From assembly GCF_003369835.1 (NCBI RefSeq), contig NZ_QPMJ01000002.1, positions 930,001 through 994,000 of the forward strand: a DNA stretch of 64,000 bases, read 5' to 3'. This DNA is from Halorussus rarus (lineage in GTDB: Archaea; Halobacteriota; Halobacteria; Halobacteriales; Haladaptataceae). Under the pieces are notes generated by a model. It saw only the letters and a list, made by a program, of their open reading frames with translations. It did not search any database and was not told where the DNA came from. The translations under genes and the position numbers were made by a program. Position 1 is the stretch's first letter. Each line of letters starts with the position of its first letter. This document shows positions 9,145 to 16,718 of this stretch, one piece after another.

Positions 9145-10303
9145 GGCAGCACTCGCGGTCACGCAGTCTCTCGTTGAGAGATTCACCGAGAACTACTTGG
9201 AGTCACTCGGTGGCACCATTGAGAAACGAGGGGACACCTGGGAAGTTACGATACCAGACAATGAGGATACGGAATTGCCGGCGGGAAGCCTATCGTTGCT
9301 TTGTGGCGCAGACAGAGACGAAGATGCTACTGGAGAGTCTCTTCATCCAGAGAGTGAGTTTTTTCAGCGGATTCTCAGAGAGGCAACTGAGCGTCACCCT
9401 ACCGGGAAACTATCGATAGAAGCCGATCAGGATGACGTGGAAATCCCACAGTGGATCAAAGAAGGCGACGTCGAAGCCAGGGAGGCACAGTTCACTCCGT
9501 ATTACGACCGCACAGCGATTGTGGTCCTCTTCGAGGTGAGTATCGAAACCGTCAGTGAGTACCAACAAGAGCTCCTTCGCGCCATCGCTATCGACCATCG
9601 CTCGGAACAGAGACTTCCAGCGTTGGAAGAGACGTTCCTTCATATGACGTCGATAACCACGAACGGCTCTCCCACTACCACGCAATCGTCATTGGCGGAG
9701 ACAGACGCACGATCACTGCTTAACACAGCCCAGGATCAGCTGATGAAGGGCATCCAGAACGAGATTGAGGAGGTCCATAATGAGGCATCCAGAGCAGCGG
9801 ACGCAGAGGTCGAAGAGTACCGCCAACTGCAACAACAACGGATCCAAGAGCTGGAGGAGGAACGTTCTAAGCTGTCCTCAAAGATCGATGAGCTGAGTGA
9901 AGCGATCAATGGCAGTGATCAGGACGATCGCGTGGCGAGACTGAAGAAGCGGAAAGAGGCAAAATCTGAGTATGAAGAGGTCGATTCGGAATTGAGTACT
10001 CTGCACGAACGACGAGACCAGGGGTTTCCCCAGAAGCAGGAAGAGATACGAAAGCGGCATGCGTTGGATATTCGGGTGACTCCCCTCACGGTAACACAGG
10101 TAGAGTACGAACGGGGAGAGATCGATATCGAACTGGCTGAGCAAGGAGTTTCCCGAACGGTGACGCTCGGATATGGGAGCGGGATCGGAACTATGGACAC
10201 CGTCCAGTGTTCTTCATGTGATAGTGTGTTGAGCGTAGATAACCCTCTGAAGACGATCAAAGGCTCGCTTCAATGCAGAGCCTGCAGTTCTTCTAACGAC
10301 TAG
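9137..10303 (+). CDS. Coiled-coil protein with C-terminal zinc ribbon, helicase partner
   Basis: A 388-residue protein with an N-terminal mixed domain (about 1-200), a long charged coiled coil (about 215-330, with runs such as RIQELEEERSKLSSKIDEL), a short beta region and a C-terminal zinc ribbon built from CSSC and CRAC separated by about 20 residues. I do not recognise a named family. ATG 9137 overlaps the helicase stop by 8 nt (TGA at 9142-9144), so the two are co-translated and probably form a complex in which the coil and zinc ribbon provide dimerisation or target recognition. It stops about 30 bp before the convergent end of the next gene. Confidence 0.75.
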   Translation: MTEAALAVTQSLVERFTENYLESLGGTIEKRGDTWEVTIPDNEDTELPAGSLSLLCGADRDEDATGESLHPESEFFQRILREATERHPTGKLSIEADQDDVEIPQWIKEGDVEAREAQFTPYYDRTAIVVLFEVSIETVSEYQQELLRAIAIDHRSEQRLPALEETFLHMTSITTNGSPTTTQSSLAETDARSLLNTAQDQLMKGIQNEIEEVHNEASRAADAEVEEYRQLQQQRIQELEEERSKLSSKIDELSEAINGSDQDDRVARLKKRKEAKSEYEEVDSELSTLHERRDQGFPQKQEEIRKRHALDIRVTPLTVTQVEYERGEIDIELAEQGVSRTVTLGYGSGIGTMDTVQCSSCDSVLSVDNPLKTIKGSLQCRACSSSND

Positions 10304-10330
10304 AGTAGGTACAGCAAAAATAATCGAATG

Positions 10331-10918
10331 TCAGTAATCATCGTGTGAGAGCAGATCTTTTCCTTCGACATTCTTTGGGAGTCCATCTGCTGCGTCAAGC
10401 GGACGGAAGAGGTAGGTGTCGTTGAGGTAGTCGTTGTTGAGGGCCTCCCGGAGTTCGACGAATGTTAGGCTCTCTCCCTGCTGGAGCTTTCGTTGAATTC
10501 GGGCTTGTGCTTCGCGTGGGAGGCCGTACTGTAGGTCGAGGTTAAAGTCAAGAACAGTTTGGTCCTCTGTAAGTCCTTTCTCGACCCCGTTCTTGAGGAT
10601 GTCACGGAACCGATCGTCGGGTGGATATGACTTTGAGTTGGGTGCGTGCTGGCAGAGGGAGAACAGGAACGCGATCGCATCTTCTGCGGCGGTGAATAAC
10701 TCTTCGTCGGCAATCCCGTCGTCCACAGCTAGTTGGGTTCTGTCTTTGCTTGCTAGTTCTGTTGCGAGGTATTCGAAGTCGTAGAGTGCGTTCCGAGCTC
10801 GGTTCCGGATCCGGAGCCGCGCGTTCCGTTCACTATCTTGATTTAGGTTCTTTCGCCCGAGCAGGTATTGTCTGTCATCTTTCGTCAGAACTCCACGGTT
10901 TCGGTCCAGTCCAGTCAT
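10331..10918 (-). CDS. Conserved haloarchaeal protein, unknown function
   Basis: A 195-residue protein beginning MTGLDRNRGVLTKDDRQYLL. The opening, with RGVLTKDDRQYLLGRK and then ERNARLRIRNRARNALYDFE, is a recurring haloarchaeal module that I know only as an uncharacterised domain of island and mobile genes. It looks all-helical and has no catalytic signature. The ATG at 10918 fits the module boundary better than the longer frame from 10948. It runs convergent with the helicase operon and is separated by about 130 bp from the divergent protease gene, so it is likely monocistronic. It may bind nucleic acid, given the basic helical N-terminus, but this is a guess. Confidence 0.65.
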   Translation of the reverse strand: MTGLDRNRGVLTKDDRQYLLGRKNLNQDSERNARLRIRNRARNALYDFEYLATELASKDRTQLAVDDGIADEELFTAAEDAIAFLFSLCQHAPNSKSYPPDDRFRDILKNGVEKGLTEDQTVLDFNLDLQYGLPREAQARIQRKLQQGESLTFVELREALNNDYLNDTYLFRPLDAADGLPKNVEGKDLLSHDDY

Positions 10919-11049
10919 AATCCGATTCAGTCTACAATCTCGCTCCAATATAAGTATATGGCATAATTCGTCATCTGATTCCGATGACGGCGTTCCCGAT
11001 TTTACTAACAGGCTACCGGATTGGGTGGTACATGGATACGAACTGAACT

Positions 11050-11793
11050 ATGAAATTGGCAAAAATAGACCCTCACGTCAGCTGTCCGATCATCTGTGGC
11101 GGATACATGCGCGCAAGCGGCTTCTTCTTCAACGCCGAGGATCAAACCTACCTCATTACCGCTCGCCACAACCTCCTGCCCACAGACGCGTCAACCCTCG
11201 CCACGGGCCAACTCTCGCTTTCTTACCGAACCGAGGACTACCTCCCAACGATTGATATCTACCTGCGAGATGATCCCGCCTTCACGGTGAAACGGGTCAA
11301 TCTCACCGAACAATCAGGCATTCTTCTTGATGCCGGCATTGACGTGATCGGCGTCCCCATTACCTTCTCGCCCGAAGACTACGGGTATGTCGTCTGGACG
11401 CTTGATGACATTACCCCCGAGAACTCGCCTGAATTCCTTGATATCATCGGCTACCCCGGACCATCCTTCCCGGACCCCGACCCGTACGACAGGGAGACCT
11501 ACGCACAGACGATCACTGAGCCGTACATTCTCACGCTTCAAGACGACTTCCCCACTCACCAAGAGGTATCACCTTCCACCGATCAGATTGCATTGGGAAT
11601 CGTTAGCGGTGTAGATGATAGTACTCCCAGCTACAGGGGGTACAGTGGTTCGCCTGTCCTCGGAGACAACCTCGCAGGCATTCACTGCGCAGATGTCGGA
11701 ATAACGGCGATAAACCCAGATACTGGCGAAAAGAGCGCACATCCGGCTATCGCCTACTGGCAGGCAGACGTCCTCGGACAACTCCTGAAATAA
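11050..11793 (+). CDS. Trypsin-like serine protease domain protein
   Basis: A 247-residue protein with a chymotrypsin-fold layout. The triad candidates are His40 in YLITARHN, Asp98 in GIDVIGVPI and Ser199 in YRGYSGSPVLGD, followed by LAGIHC as expected for the last beta strand. The usual GDSGSP is GYSGSP here, so the residue before the serine is changed, but the triad is kept. There is no signal peptide or transmembrane segment, so it should act in the cytoplasm. Stand-alone cytoplasmic trypsin-like proteases occur in microbial defence islands, where some are activated by a sensor. No partner gene is fused or overlapping here. Function as an effector is inference. Confidence 0.75.
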   Translation: MKLAKIDPHVSCPIICGGYMRASGFFFNAEDQTYLITARHNLLPTDASTLATGQLSLSYRTEDYLPTIDIYLRDDPAFTVKRVNLTEQSGILLDAGIDVIGVPITFSPEDYGYVVWTLDDITPENSPEFLDIIGYPGPSFPDPDPYDRETYAQTITEPYILTLQDDFPTHQEVSPSTDQIALGIVSGVDDSTPSYRGYSGSPVLGDNLAGIHCADVGITAINPDTGEKSAHPAIAYWQADVLGQLLK

Positions 11794-12138
11794 TCCCGAC
11801 TTCTGGATGCAGCCACAAGGCCTGAACACCCAGTGGGCAACTTTCCAACTTTATATAGTAGTCTAAGAGCCACGGTCTGTATGCGAAACAAAGGGCAACT
11901 CAGACATCGGGAACCGGGTCTTCGAGGCCGACCCCACGGTTCACACGGCGATGTCAGCAGTGGCTTCGATGTATGCACGCCAATGTATGTACCACCCGGA
12001 CGAACGTGCATAGATTCGTCCTCGCCACCGCCCATGTTGCCACGGCCGCGACGCGGCGGAGAAGCACCGCATATAAACAAAACCGGGTTCAGTCACCGCA
12101 GATTCACGCTCTGACGACCCCCGTATGCACAACGCCTT
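11794..12138. other. Gap without a confident gene; possible coding relic
   Basis: There is a TATA-like CTTTATATAG at about 11850 and another, CATATAAAC, at about 12070. Between them a plus-strand frame is open for about 46 codons, ending at TAG 12005-12007. It reads FEADPTVHTAMSAVASMY and then ends in CMYHPDERA, which looks protein-like, yet no start codon opens it except an internal ATG that would give 20 residues. It may be a truncated gene or a micro-protein. I see no RNA gene. Confidence 0.3.
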
Positions 12139-12402
12139 ATGACGACTGACCGCACTACTCTCCGACTCAGCGACGACCGGAAGCGGCTGCTTGACCAGGC
12201 GAGCACGATCGTAGCCTCCGACCCGACGGACGACCCGCCGATGTCGGACGTCATTGATGCCGCACTGACGCACCTTATCGAGTCACATGAGAACATAGAG
12301 GATGTCCGCGATCAGTACCCGGCGAAGCAGGTTAAACAGTGCTGTAACACGTCTGTGCTTAGATTGCGATACCGAACGTCCATCGAGTCGAAGTGGCGGT
12401 AG
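12139..12402 (+). CDS. Small ribbon-helix-helix-like protein
   Basis: An 87-residue protein opening with TTLRLSDDRKRLLDQAS, followed by a helix MSDVIDAALTHLIES. A beta strand then two helices is the plan of a ribbon-helix-helix DNA-binding unit, often found as antitoxin or regulator in haloarchaea. The C-terminal part (KQCCNTSVLRLRYRTSIESKWR) is an extension also seen, as far as I recall, in haloarchaeal relatives. It sits alone, convergent with the TIR gene 53 bp further on, and could regulate it, although no operator is evident. Confidence 0.6.
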   Translation: MTTDRTTLRLSDDRKRLLDQASTIVASDPTDDPPMSDVIDAALTHLIESHENIEDVRDQYPAKQVKQCCNTSVLRLRYRTSIESKWR

Positions 12403-12455
12403 CTACGTCAACAGGCCGAATATCGACGAAAAACCGGATATTCTTCCACCGTCAG

Positions 12456-12926
12456 TTAAGATCGTCCGCAGCCGGCACCTGCACGTCCTCTAACGGTAGA
12501 CTCACCGACCTTGCTCCTCTGGCTCGCTGCCCTGTCGATTGCATCAGCGAACTCGTCCGGATTCCAATCGACAATTTCTGCACCGTTCTCTTTCAATTTG
12601 TCAGGCACGTCCTCATCAGTGATGTTGTCATCCACCTTGATAGCCACCAGACCATTCCCGTCTTTCAGTGACCGTTCGATCTCGTAGTCCACCCAGTCGC
12701 TGTCCTTCGTGTTCTCGCCTACTAAGACCACCGTAGTGGAGGTTCCCTTGATCTCATCCCGGATACACTGCTGGATGTACCCTCTGTTCGTGCTGTCAAC
12801 AGGATCCAGAAGGTGTCGGTCCTGGAACTCAACATCGACGTTTTTGTTCCATCGAAGCAGCCGGAAGCCCTTTGCTTTCATCCGATCGCTTCCTTCGTAA
12901 CTAATAAAGACTCGACGGGTGGTCAT
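12456..12926 (-). CDS. TIR-domain protein, ThsB/DUF1863-like
   Basis: A 156-residue protein made of one TIR-like domain of the DUF1863/ThsB type. It starts RRVFISYEGSDRMKAKGF (strand A and box 1), has FQDRHLLDP, and carries the predicted catalytic Glu82 in SDWVDYEIERSL; the C-terminus is a short basic tail. Such domains in Thoeris (ThsB) convert NAD into a cyclic nucleotide signal after phage recognition. It is the last gene of a minus-strand set: SLATT protein (44 bp upstream), MazG-like protein and zinc protein. No ThsA is present, so the SLATT protein is the obvious effector candidate. The domain call is firm; the signalling role is inferred. Confidence 0.82.
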   Translation of the reverse strand: MTTRRVFISYEGSDRMKAKGFRLLRWNKNVDVEFQDRHLLDPVDSTNRGYIQQCIRDEIKGTSTTVVLVGENTKDSDWVDYEIERSLKDGNGLVAIKVDDNITDEDVPDKLKENGAEIVDWNPDEFADAIDRAASQRSKVGESTVRGRAGAGCGRS

Positions 12927-12970
12927 TATTTCATCCGGCCTGGTAAGCCGTGCTTATTGACACAACGTGA

Positions 12971-13411
12971 CTAGGCCTCTTGTGCTTTTCGCGTAGTAAT
13001 CTCCCAGTACCGATTCTCCTGACTCGTGAGCGCCATCACCCGCTCGACAAACATCTTCTCGGGATTCTCCGCGCCCTCGTATTCCTTTGTCCCGGTTTTG
13101 AACATCTGCTCTTCCCGTCGAAGCCCTTCAGCGGTGGTCCGATAGTTCATCCACTTCTTCTGATAGTTCAGGTACGATTCGAGGGCTTCGAGGATGATAA
13201 GTAGAACAGAGGCGATGATGATGGTATTCTGCCAAAACGTGCTGGAAGTTACCGGGAACAACGTGACGGCAACGGGAAGAAGCGCAGCTAAAGCAATCTG
13301 GGATATCTTCATCCATCGGTGATACTTCTTGTTGCTGATTGCCTTTGTATCGTACCACTCGAATTGTGGCTCATAGAATTCTTCGTAGAATTCGTCGAAG
13401 TTCTCTACCAT
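12971..13411 (-). CDS. SLATT-family (DUF4231-like) two-TM protein
   Basis: A 146-residue membrane protein with two predicted helices (about 36-53 and 61-76) between cytoplasmic helices. The opening WYDTKAISNKKYHRWMKI, followed after the second membrane helix by NYRTTAEGLRREEQMF, matches the SLATT signature (SMODS and SLOG-associating two-TM effector). SLATT proteins are predicted pore-forming effectors that respond to nucleotide second messengers in several immune systems. It begins 15 bp after the MazG-like gene ends and is followed 44 bp later by a TIR gene, so one transcript is likely. The pairing with a TIR enzyme suggests membrane disruption triggered by a NAD-derived signal; this is a hypothesis. 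Confidence 0.75.
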   Translation of the reverse strand: MVENFDEFYEEFYEPQFEWYDTKAISNKKYHRWMKISQIALAALLPVAVTLFPVTSSTFWQNTIIIASVLLIILEALESYLNYQKKWMNYRTTAEGLRREEQMFKTGTKEYEGAENPEKMFVERVMALTSQENRYWEITTRKAQEA

Positions 13412-13426
13412 ATGTGATGCCCTGTG

Positions 13427-13999
13427 TTACAGAATGGACTCTTCTTCAATTTTGGTCCATCGGTCGCTTAGGATCTGCTCAAGGTCGGTACCCAGGTTCT
13501 CCGCAGCGATGAGAAGGTTAGAGACGGTTTCTACTGTCTCCTCTTCCAAGACCTCGCGGGTGTTCATCGGTTCCATGTGGTCCAGCGATTCCATCGCGTT
13601 CGCCATACGACCCGCCGGAGAGGCCATTCGCGTGAACAGCCACTCTTTCAGTTCCTCCGAATCCATCACTTCATCGGAAGGATTCAGCGCTTCTCCCCAT
13701 TCAGCGACTCCGTCTGCCTCAAGGCCGAACATCTCCTCCAGCTCACTTTGCAAGTCCAAATTAAGTGTGTTCGCCGCTGCCAGTCCGACGATGAAGCTGT
13801 CAGCAAGCGTCTTTTCGATTTGTTCAATCCGCATATCATCATCGGAATAATCACGGGACATACGGCCTACGTACTTCGAAAAGTGATGCACGTAGTGGTT
13901 CATCCTGTCCGGATATGGGAGTGTAAAGATATCTCGGTGATGCTCCTTATCGTGTTCTTGCTGCCGTTTCTGCAGGTCAAGTAGTGTGGTGTTGCTCAT
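13427..13999 (-). CDS. All-alpha MazG-like protein, possibly degenerate
   Basis: A 190-residue all-helical protein. Two segments resemble the C-terminal half of MazG-type NTP pyrophosphatases: EKTLADSFIVGLAAANTLNL followed by DLQSELEEMF, and ETVSNLLIAAENLGTDLEQI with a following DRWTKIEEE. The repeated pattern suggests two tandem MazG-like units. The canonical EExxE metal-binding motif is not clear, so it may be a sensor or inactive relative rather than an enzyme. Its ATG overlaps the stop of the upstream zinc protein gene (13996-13999, ATGA), showing translational coupling, and the SLATT gene follows after 15 bp. An alternative is an unrelated helical family. Confidence 0.5.
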   Translation of the reverse strand: MSNTTLLDLQKRQQEHDKEHHRDIFTLPYPDRMNHYVHHFSKYVGRMSRDYSDDDMRIEQIEKTLADSFIVGLAAANTLNLDLQSELEEMFGLEADGVAEWGEALNPSDEVMDSEELKEWLFTRMASPAGRMANAMESLDHMEPMNTREVLEEETVETVSNLLIAAENLGTDLEQILSDRWTKIEEESIL

Positions 14000-14913
14000 G
14001 TGTTGATCGCTCTTGCGGGAATAATTCCCCCACCATTATCACAGTTAGGGCACAGTTTCAGTGGAGCCTCATTTTCAAACTCGTGGTCACATATCAGACA
14101 GAACCAGTTGGACACGCTCTCTGAGGCGATAAGAGATGGGTCAATGTTCATCGTCTCCATTTTTGTTTCAAGAATCTGCTTTGTTTCGTTATCTTCCCCG
14201 GCTTGCATCGTCCCCACGTAGCTCTGGACAGATTCCCAGTCGAATCCGGCTTCTCTCTCCCAAGTTGGGTACCGGTATTCGTGATACCGCTTGTTGATAA
14301 GTTCCAGTCGTCGGATCTCGTTCAGGTACTGTTGGGAACAATCCTCCCGATCATCGAAGAGATCAAGAAGAGCGTCGGTTGTCTCGGAGGAGATGAGTTT
14401 CTTTCTGAACCCGGTCAAAATCCCGTCGAACCCAGTTTCATCGGCTACGGTTTCGAAGCTGATCGGTGGGTAGATCCACTTCATCTGGTCCGCCACGAGA
14501 CGGTAGTCGTCCTGGATACTGCCGTTCCGGTAATTAGTGAGCAGCGGTGGACCCAGCGAGTACCAGCCAATATGGTAGTACCCGGCAAGATGGCGCTCAC
14601 CTTTGATGTTTGTGCAGAAGAAGAGGTAGGGGCGGTTGTTCTTCACCAGGCCGGATCGAATGTCCCGGGTGCAGGTAGAGCACAATCCGTAACTCATCGT
14701 CTCAAGGTTCGGGTCGCTCTTGTTGTCGTTGACCTTGGTCACCTCTCGGACGGGATATTTGCTGATCTCGTCCTCACAGTAGTAGAGTGTCAGATAGCTT
14801 TGGGCATCTTCCGATGCCTGATGCTCCTCCCACGATCCGTTAGGAGGCGCGTAATCAGGTGCCCCATCGGATTCATACCTCATTTTACGTCTGGGTTGAT
14901 GTATTCTCCCCAT
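13996..14913 (-). CDS. Unknown protein with C-terminal zinc ribbon, first gene of TIR/SLATT unit
   Basis: A 305-residue protein that I do not recognise as a named family. The N-terminal half contains YLTLYYCEDEISKYPVREV, a pair of cysteines in YGLCSTC, and RPYLFFCTNIKGERHLAGYY, which has the feel of a PUA/EVE- or Nmad-like reader of modified bases, though this is weak. The middle is helical. The C-terminus holds a zinc ribbon CLIC plus CPNC, 17 residues apart from first to first cysteine. ATG 14913 is chosen for an AGGAG-like site upstream; ATG 14883 is an alternative. It leads the four-gene minus-strand unit and is divergent from the HMUDK_hel-type gene across about 90 bp. Confidence 0.6.
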   Translation of the reverse strand: MGRIHQPRRKMRYESDGAPDYAPPNGSWEEHQASEDAQSYLTLYYCEDEISKYPVREVTKVNDNKSDPNLETMSYGLCSTCTRDIRSGLVKNNRPYLFFCTNIKGERHLAGYYHIGWYSLGPPLLTNYRNGSIQDDYRLVADQMKWIYPPISFETVADETGFDGILTGFRKKLISSETTDALLDLFDDREDCSQQYLNEIRRLELINKRYHEYRYPTWEREAGFDWESVQSYVGTMQAGEDNETKQILETKMETMNIDPSLIASESVSNWFCLICDHEFENEAPLKLCPNCDNGGGIIPARAINT

Positions 14914-15001
14914 AAAGTGTTTCTCCTGCCTAATATTCGGTGAGGACAAGTGTGTCGTAAGATTCAATGAGTCAACGATTGGCTTTCAGAACATACGAGT
15001 A

Positions 15002-16015
15002 ATGTCTGAGTCCTTGATACAGCCCGATGATATTCGGAATAGTCTTGACGAGGAATCACTTGATCTGTTCTGGCAGTTCATCACCGAACGGCAGCAGGTA
15101 TGGTATCGTCGGGTCATTGAAGGCCGACCGTCACCATGGACTGATGACGAGATTTTGCAGGAGTACCGGTTCACGAACGTTTACCGCGAGCTGGACCCCG
15201 GGACACAGTACGTGATTCAGAAAATCTTGGAGGCGGACGCCTCGCGTCAGGACAAGATTCTGAACGTGATGCTATACCGGTTGATCGGCCGGCTCGAAAC
15301 CCACGAGTATCTCGGGTTTCAGTCACTGGAGACCTTCGATGCAGCAGAGTTCGAAGAGGAACTGAAACATCGACGGGACGACTTAGAGGAGACGGTATTC
15401 ACCGGGGCGTACATGGTGAGCGGCTACAATCAGATGGGTTCTTCTGATAAGGTGGAAAATGTAGCTTCGCTTTTCAATGAAATCACGGATGAGACAGAGT
15501 TCTTTGACAACATGCTTTCTACCGAATCTCTGGAAGAGGCCTACAAGCTAATCCGTTCACAGCACGGGTTCGGGAATTTCCTTTCGTACCAAGTTCTTGT
15601 CGATCTTCTGTATCCTGTAGACTACTACGATGGCGACTCTGTACTCTTGTTTTCTCCGGATGACTGGTCGGCTCCCGGCCCGGGTGCTCAGAAGGGGCTA
15701 AAACAGCTTGTCACAGAGTTCAATGGTTTTGATCGTCTTGACGTGATGCGGTGGCTCCGCCAAAACCAGCAACAGGAGTTCGAACGATTGGACCTGGACT
15801 TTCCTTACCTGGAGACAAAAGACGGGGATCGTTTGGAGCTGTCATTAGCAAATATCCAGAACTGCCTCTGTGAGTTCTACAAGTACCATAAGATTCTGCA
15901 CTCGAACGGCCGTGCCCGGCGCTGCTTCCGGAATACCGAAGCACGCTCATATGACGAACTGCGTGACCTATATGAAGGATCACCTGTGATTAGCCTCCCA
16001 AACACCGCCGAATAG
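15002..16015 (+). CDS. HMUDK_hel/aGPT-type DNA base hypermodification-like protein
   Basis: A 337-residue soluble helical protein. Residues about 23-73 read FWQFITERQQVWYRRVIEG, then PWTDDEILQEYRFTNVYREL and DPGTQYVIQ. This W-x-F-x-x-ER, PW-x-D, RFTNVYRE-x-D pattern is characteristic of the alpha-glutamyl/putrescinyl thymine pyrophosphorylase or 5-hmdU DNA kinase helical domain family, found with enzymes that build hypermodified thymines in phage DNA and in microbial islands. A second conserved block is HGFGNFLSYQVLVDLLY, similar to the helix-hairpin-helix-like part of the family. No kinase P-loop is fused. It starts divergent from the zinc/MazG-like/SLATT/TIR unit and is close to Nmad3-like genes, so a role in sensing or making modified bases is plausible but unproven. 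Confidence 0.78.
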   Translation: MSESLIQPDDIRNSLDEESLDLFWQFITERQQVWYRRVIEGRPSPWTDDEILQEYRFTNVYRELDPGTQYVIQKILEADASRQDKILNVMLYRLIGRLETHEYLGFQSLETFDAAEFEEELKHRRDDLEETVFTGAYMVSGYNQMGSSDKVENVASLFNEITDETEFFDNMLSTESLEEAYKLIRSQHGFGNFLSYQVLVDLLYPVDYYDGDSVLLFSPDDWSAPGPGAQKGLKQLVTEFNGFDRLDVMRWLRQNQQQEFERLDLDFPYLETKDGDRLELSLANIQNCLCEFYKYHKILHSNGRARRCFRNTEARSYDELRDLYEGSPVISLPNTAE

Positions 16016-16171
16016 ATGATTTCGGCTTTGTTGGAACTCTTATATAGTGATATATTCAGACACGGTTACGGTCAGTACAGGGCGCATATTCAGCATTCCA
16101 GATCGCCGGTCAGAATGAATAGCCAGTGGCCAGTATAGTCTATTCTCTCCTCAGCCCGACTGATTAGCGGT

Positions 16172-16658
16172 TTAGGTTAGCTTCTTTACTTCTCCTTGGT
16201 CAACTATTCTCAAACCTTCCCATTTCAATATATTATTCAAGTTCTCTACAATTTGTTCTCTTTCTTTATCATTCCTCATATAGTGTATAGGATGAGCTAA
16301 TTTTCCAATAATAGATATTATATTTGACGGGTTTTCTTTATTTAGCTCTTTGAGTTTTTCTAAAATCGTGCTCTTCCTTGCACTCTCTAGATCTACTCCC
16401 ATTTCTTTAGCCTCAACTGGAAATGTTGCAACCCACTCATGTATACTGCCTTCTTTTGCATCATCCCAATCTATCTCAAAATTTAATCGCTCAAAAAATC
16501 TTTTGATTTCCGTCCCTTGTTTTACATCTCCGATAATTTCCGCGATATAGTCCAGGGATTCAGGATCAAAATCTTCCAAATCGCTATTTGTTAGCGGTTT
16601 TGTGCGACTTTCCAATATCTCTTGGTAGAGTTCCTGGGCGACCTCGGAAACAGACATT
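16172..16658 (-). pseudogene. C-terminal part of an IS-interrupted TIR gene
   Basis: This open stretch encodes 161 residues from MSVSEVAQELYQEIL to GEVKKLT and is AT-rich. It is not a separate gene: removing the IS element and one copy of the 8-bp duplication joins it in frame to the TIR domain at 17971-18329, giving one 281-residue protein. The first 15 residues are the last TIR helix. The remaining domain is helical and ends IIGKLAHPIHYMRNDKE then LNNILKWEGLRIVDQG, a layout like the AbiJ-type N-terminal modules of defence proteins (HP motif, then an N-x-x-L-x-x-x-G strand). Its own ATG might still allow expression of the orphan domain, but no promoter is obvious. Confidence 0.8.
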
Positions 16659-16666
16659 GAATCTCC
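16659..16666. repeat. Target-site duplication, left copy
   Basis: GAATCTCC directly precedes the left inverted repeat of the IS element and is repeated exactly after the right end at 17971-17978. An 8-bp duplication fits the ISH1 group of the IS5 family. Confidence 0.92.
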
Positions 16667-16683
16667 GGCTCTGTTGAAACCCT
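16667..16683 (+). repeat. Left terminal inverted repeat of IS
   Basis: GGCTCTGTTGAAACCCT is the exact reverse complement of 17954-17970. Similarity stops right after these 17 bases. Related partial copies occur at 18593-18604 and 21919-21930. Confidence 0.93.
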
Positions 16684-16718
16684 CAGAGAGTTACAGGTTG
16701 GGCCGGTAGTCTGACCGG

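Noticed and set aside
4040-10303. Complete BREX or DISARM locus
   Set aside because: No PglX, PglZ, BrxA/B, DrmA or DrmB, nor any DNA methyltransferase gene, is present in the window.
11833-12114. 93-codon plus-strand frame
   Set aside because: Rich in Pro, Arg and Ser with no fold character; another frame in the same DNA looks more protein-like but lacks a start.
12456-13411. Canonical Thoeris system
   Set aside because: A ThsB-like TIR protein exists, but no ThsA (SIR2/SLOG) gene is found; the nearest effector candidate is the SLATT protein.
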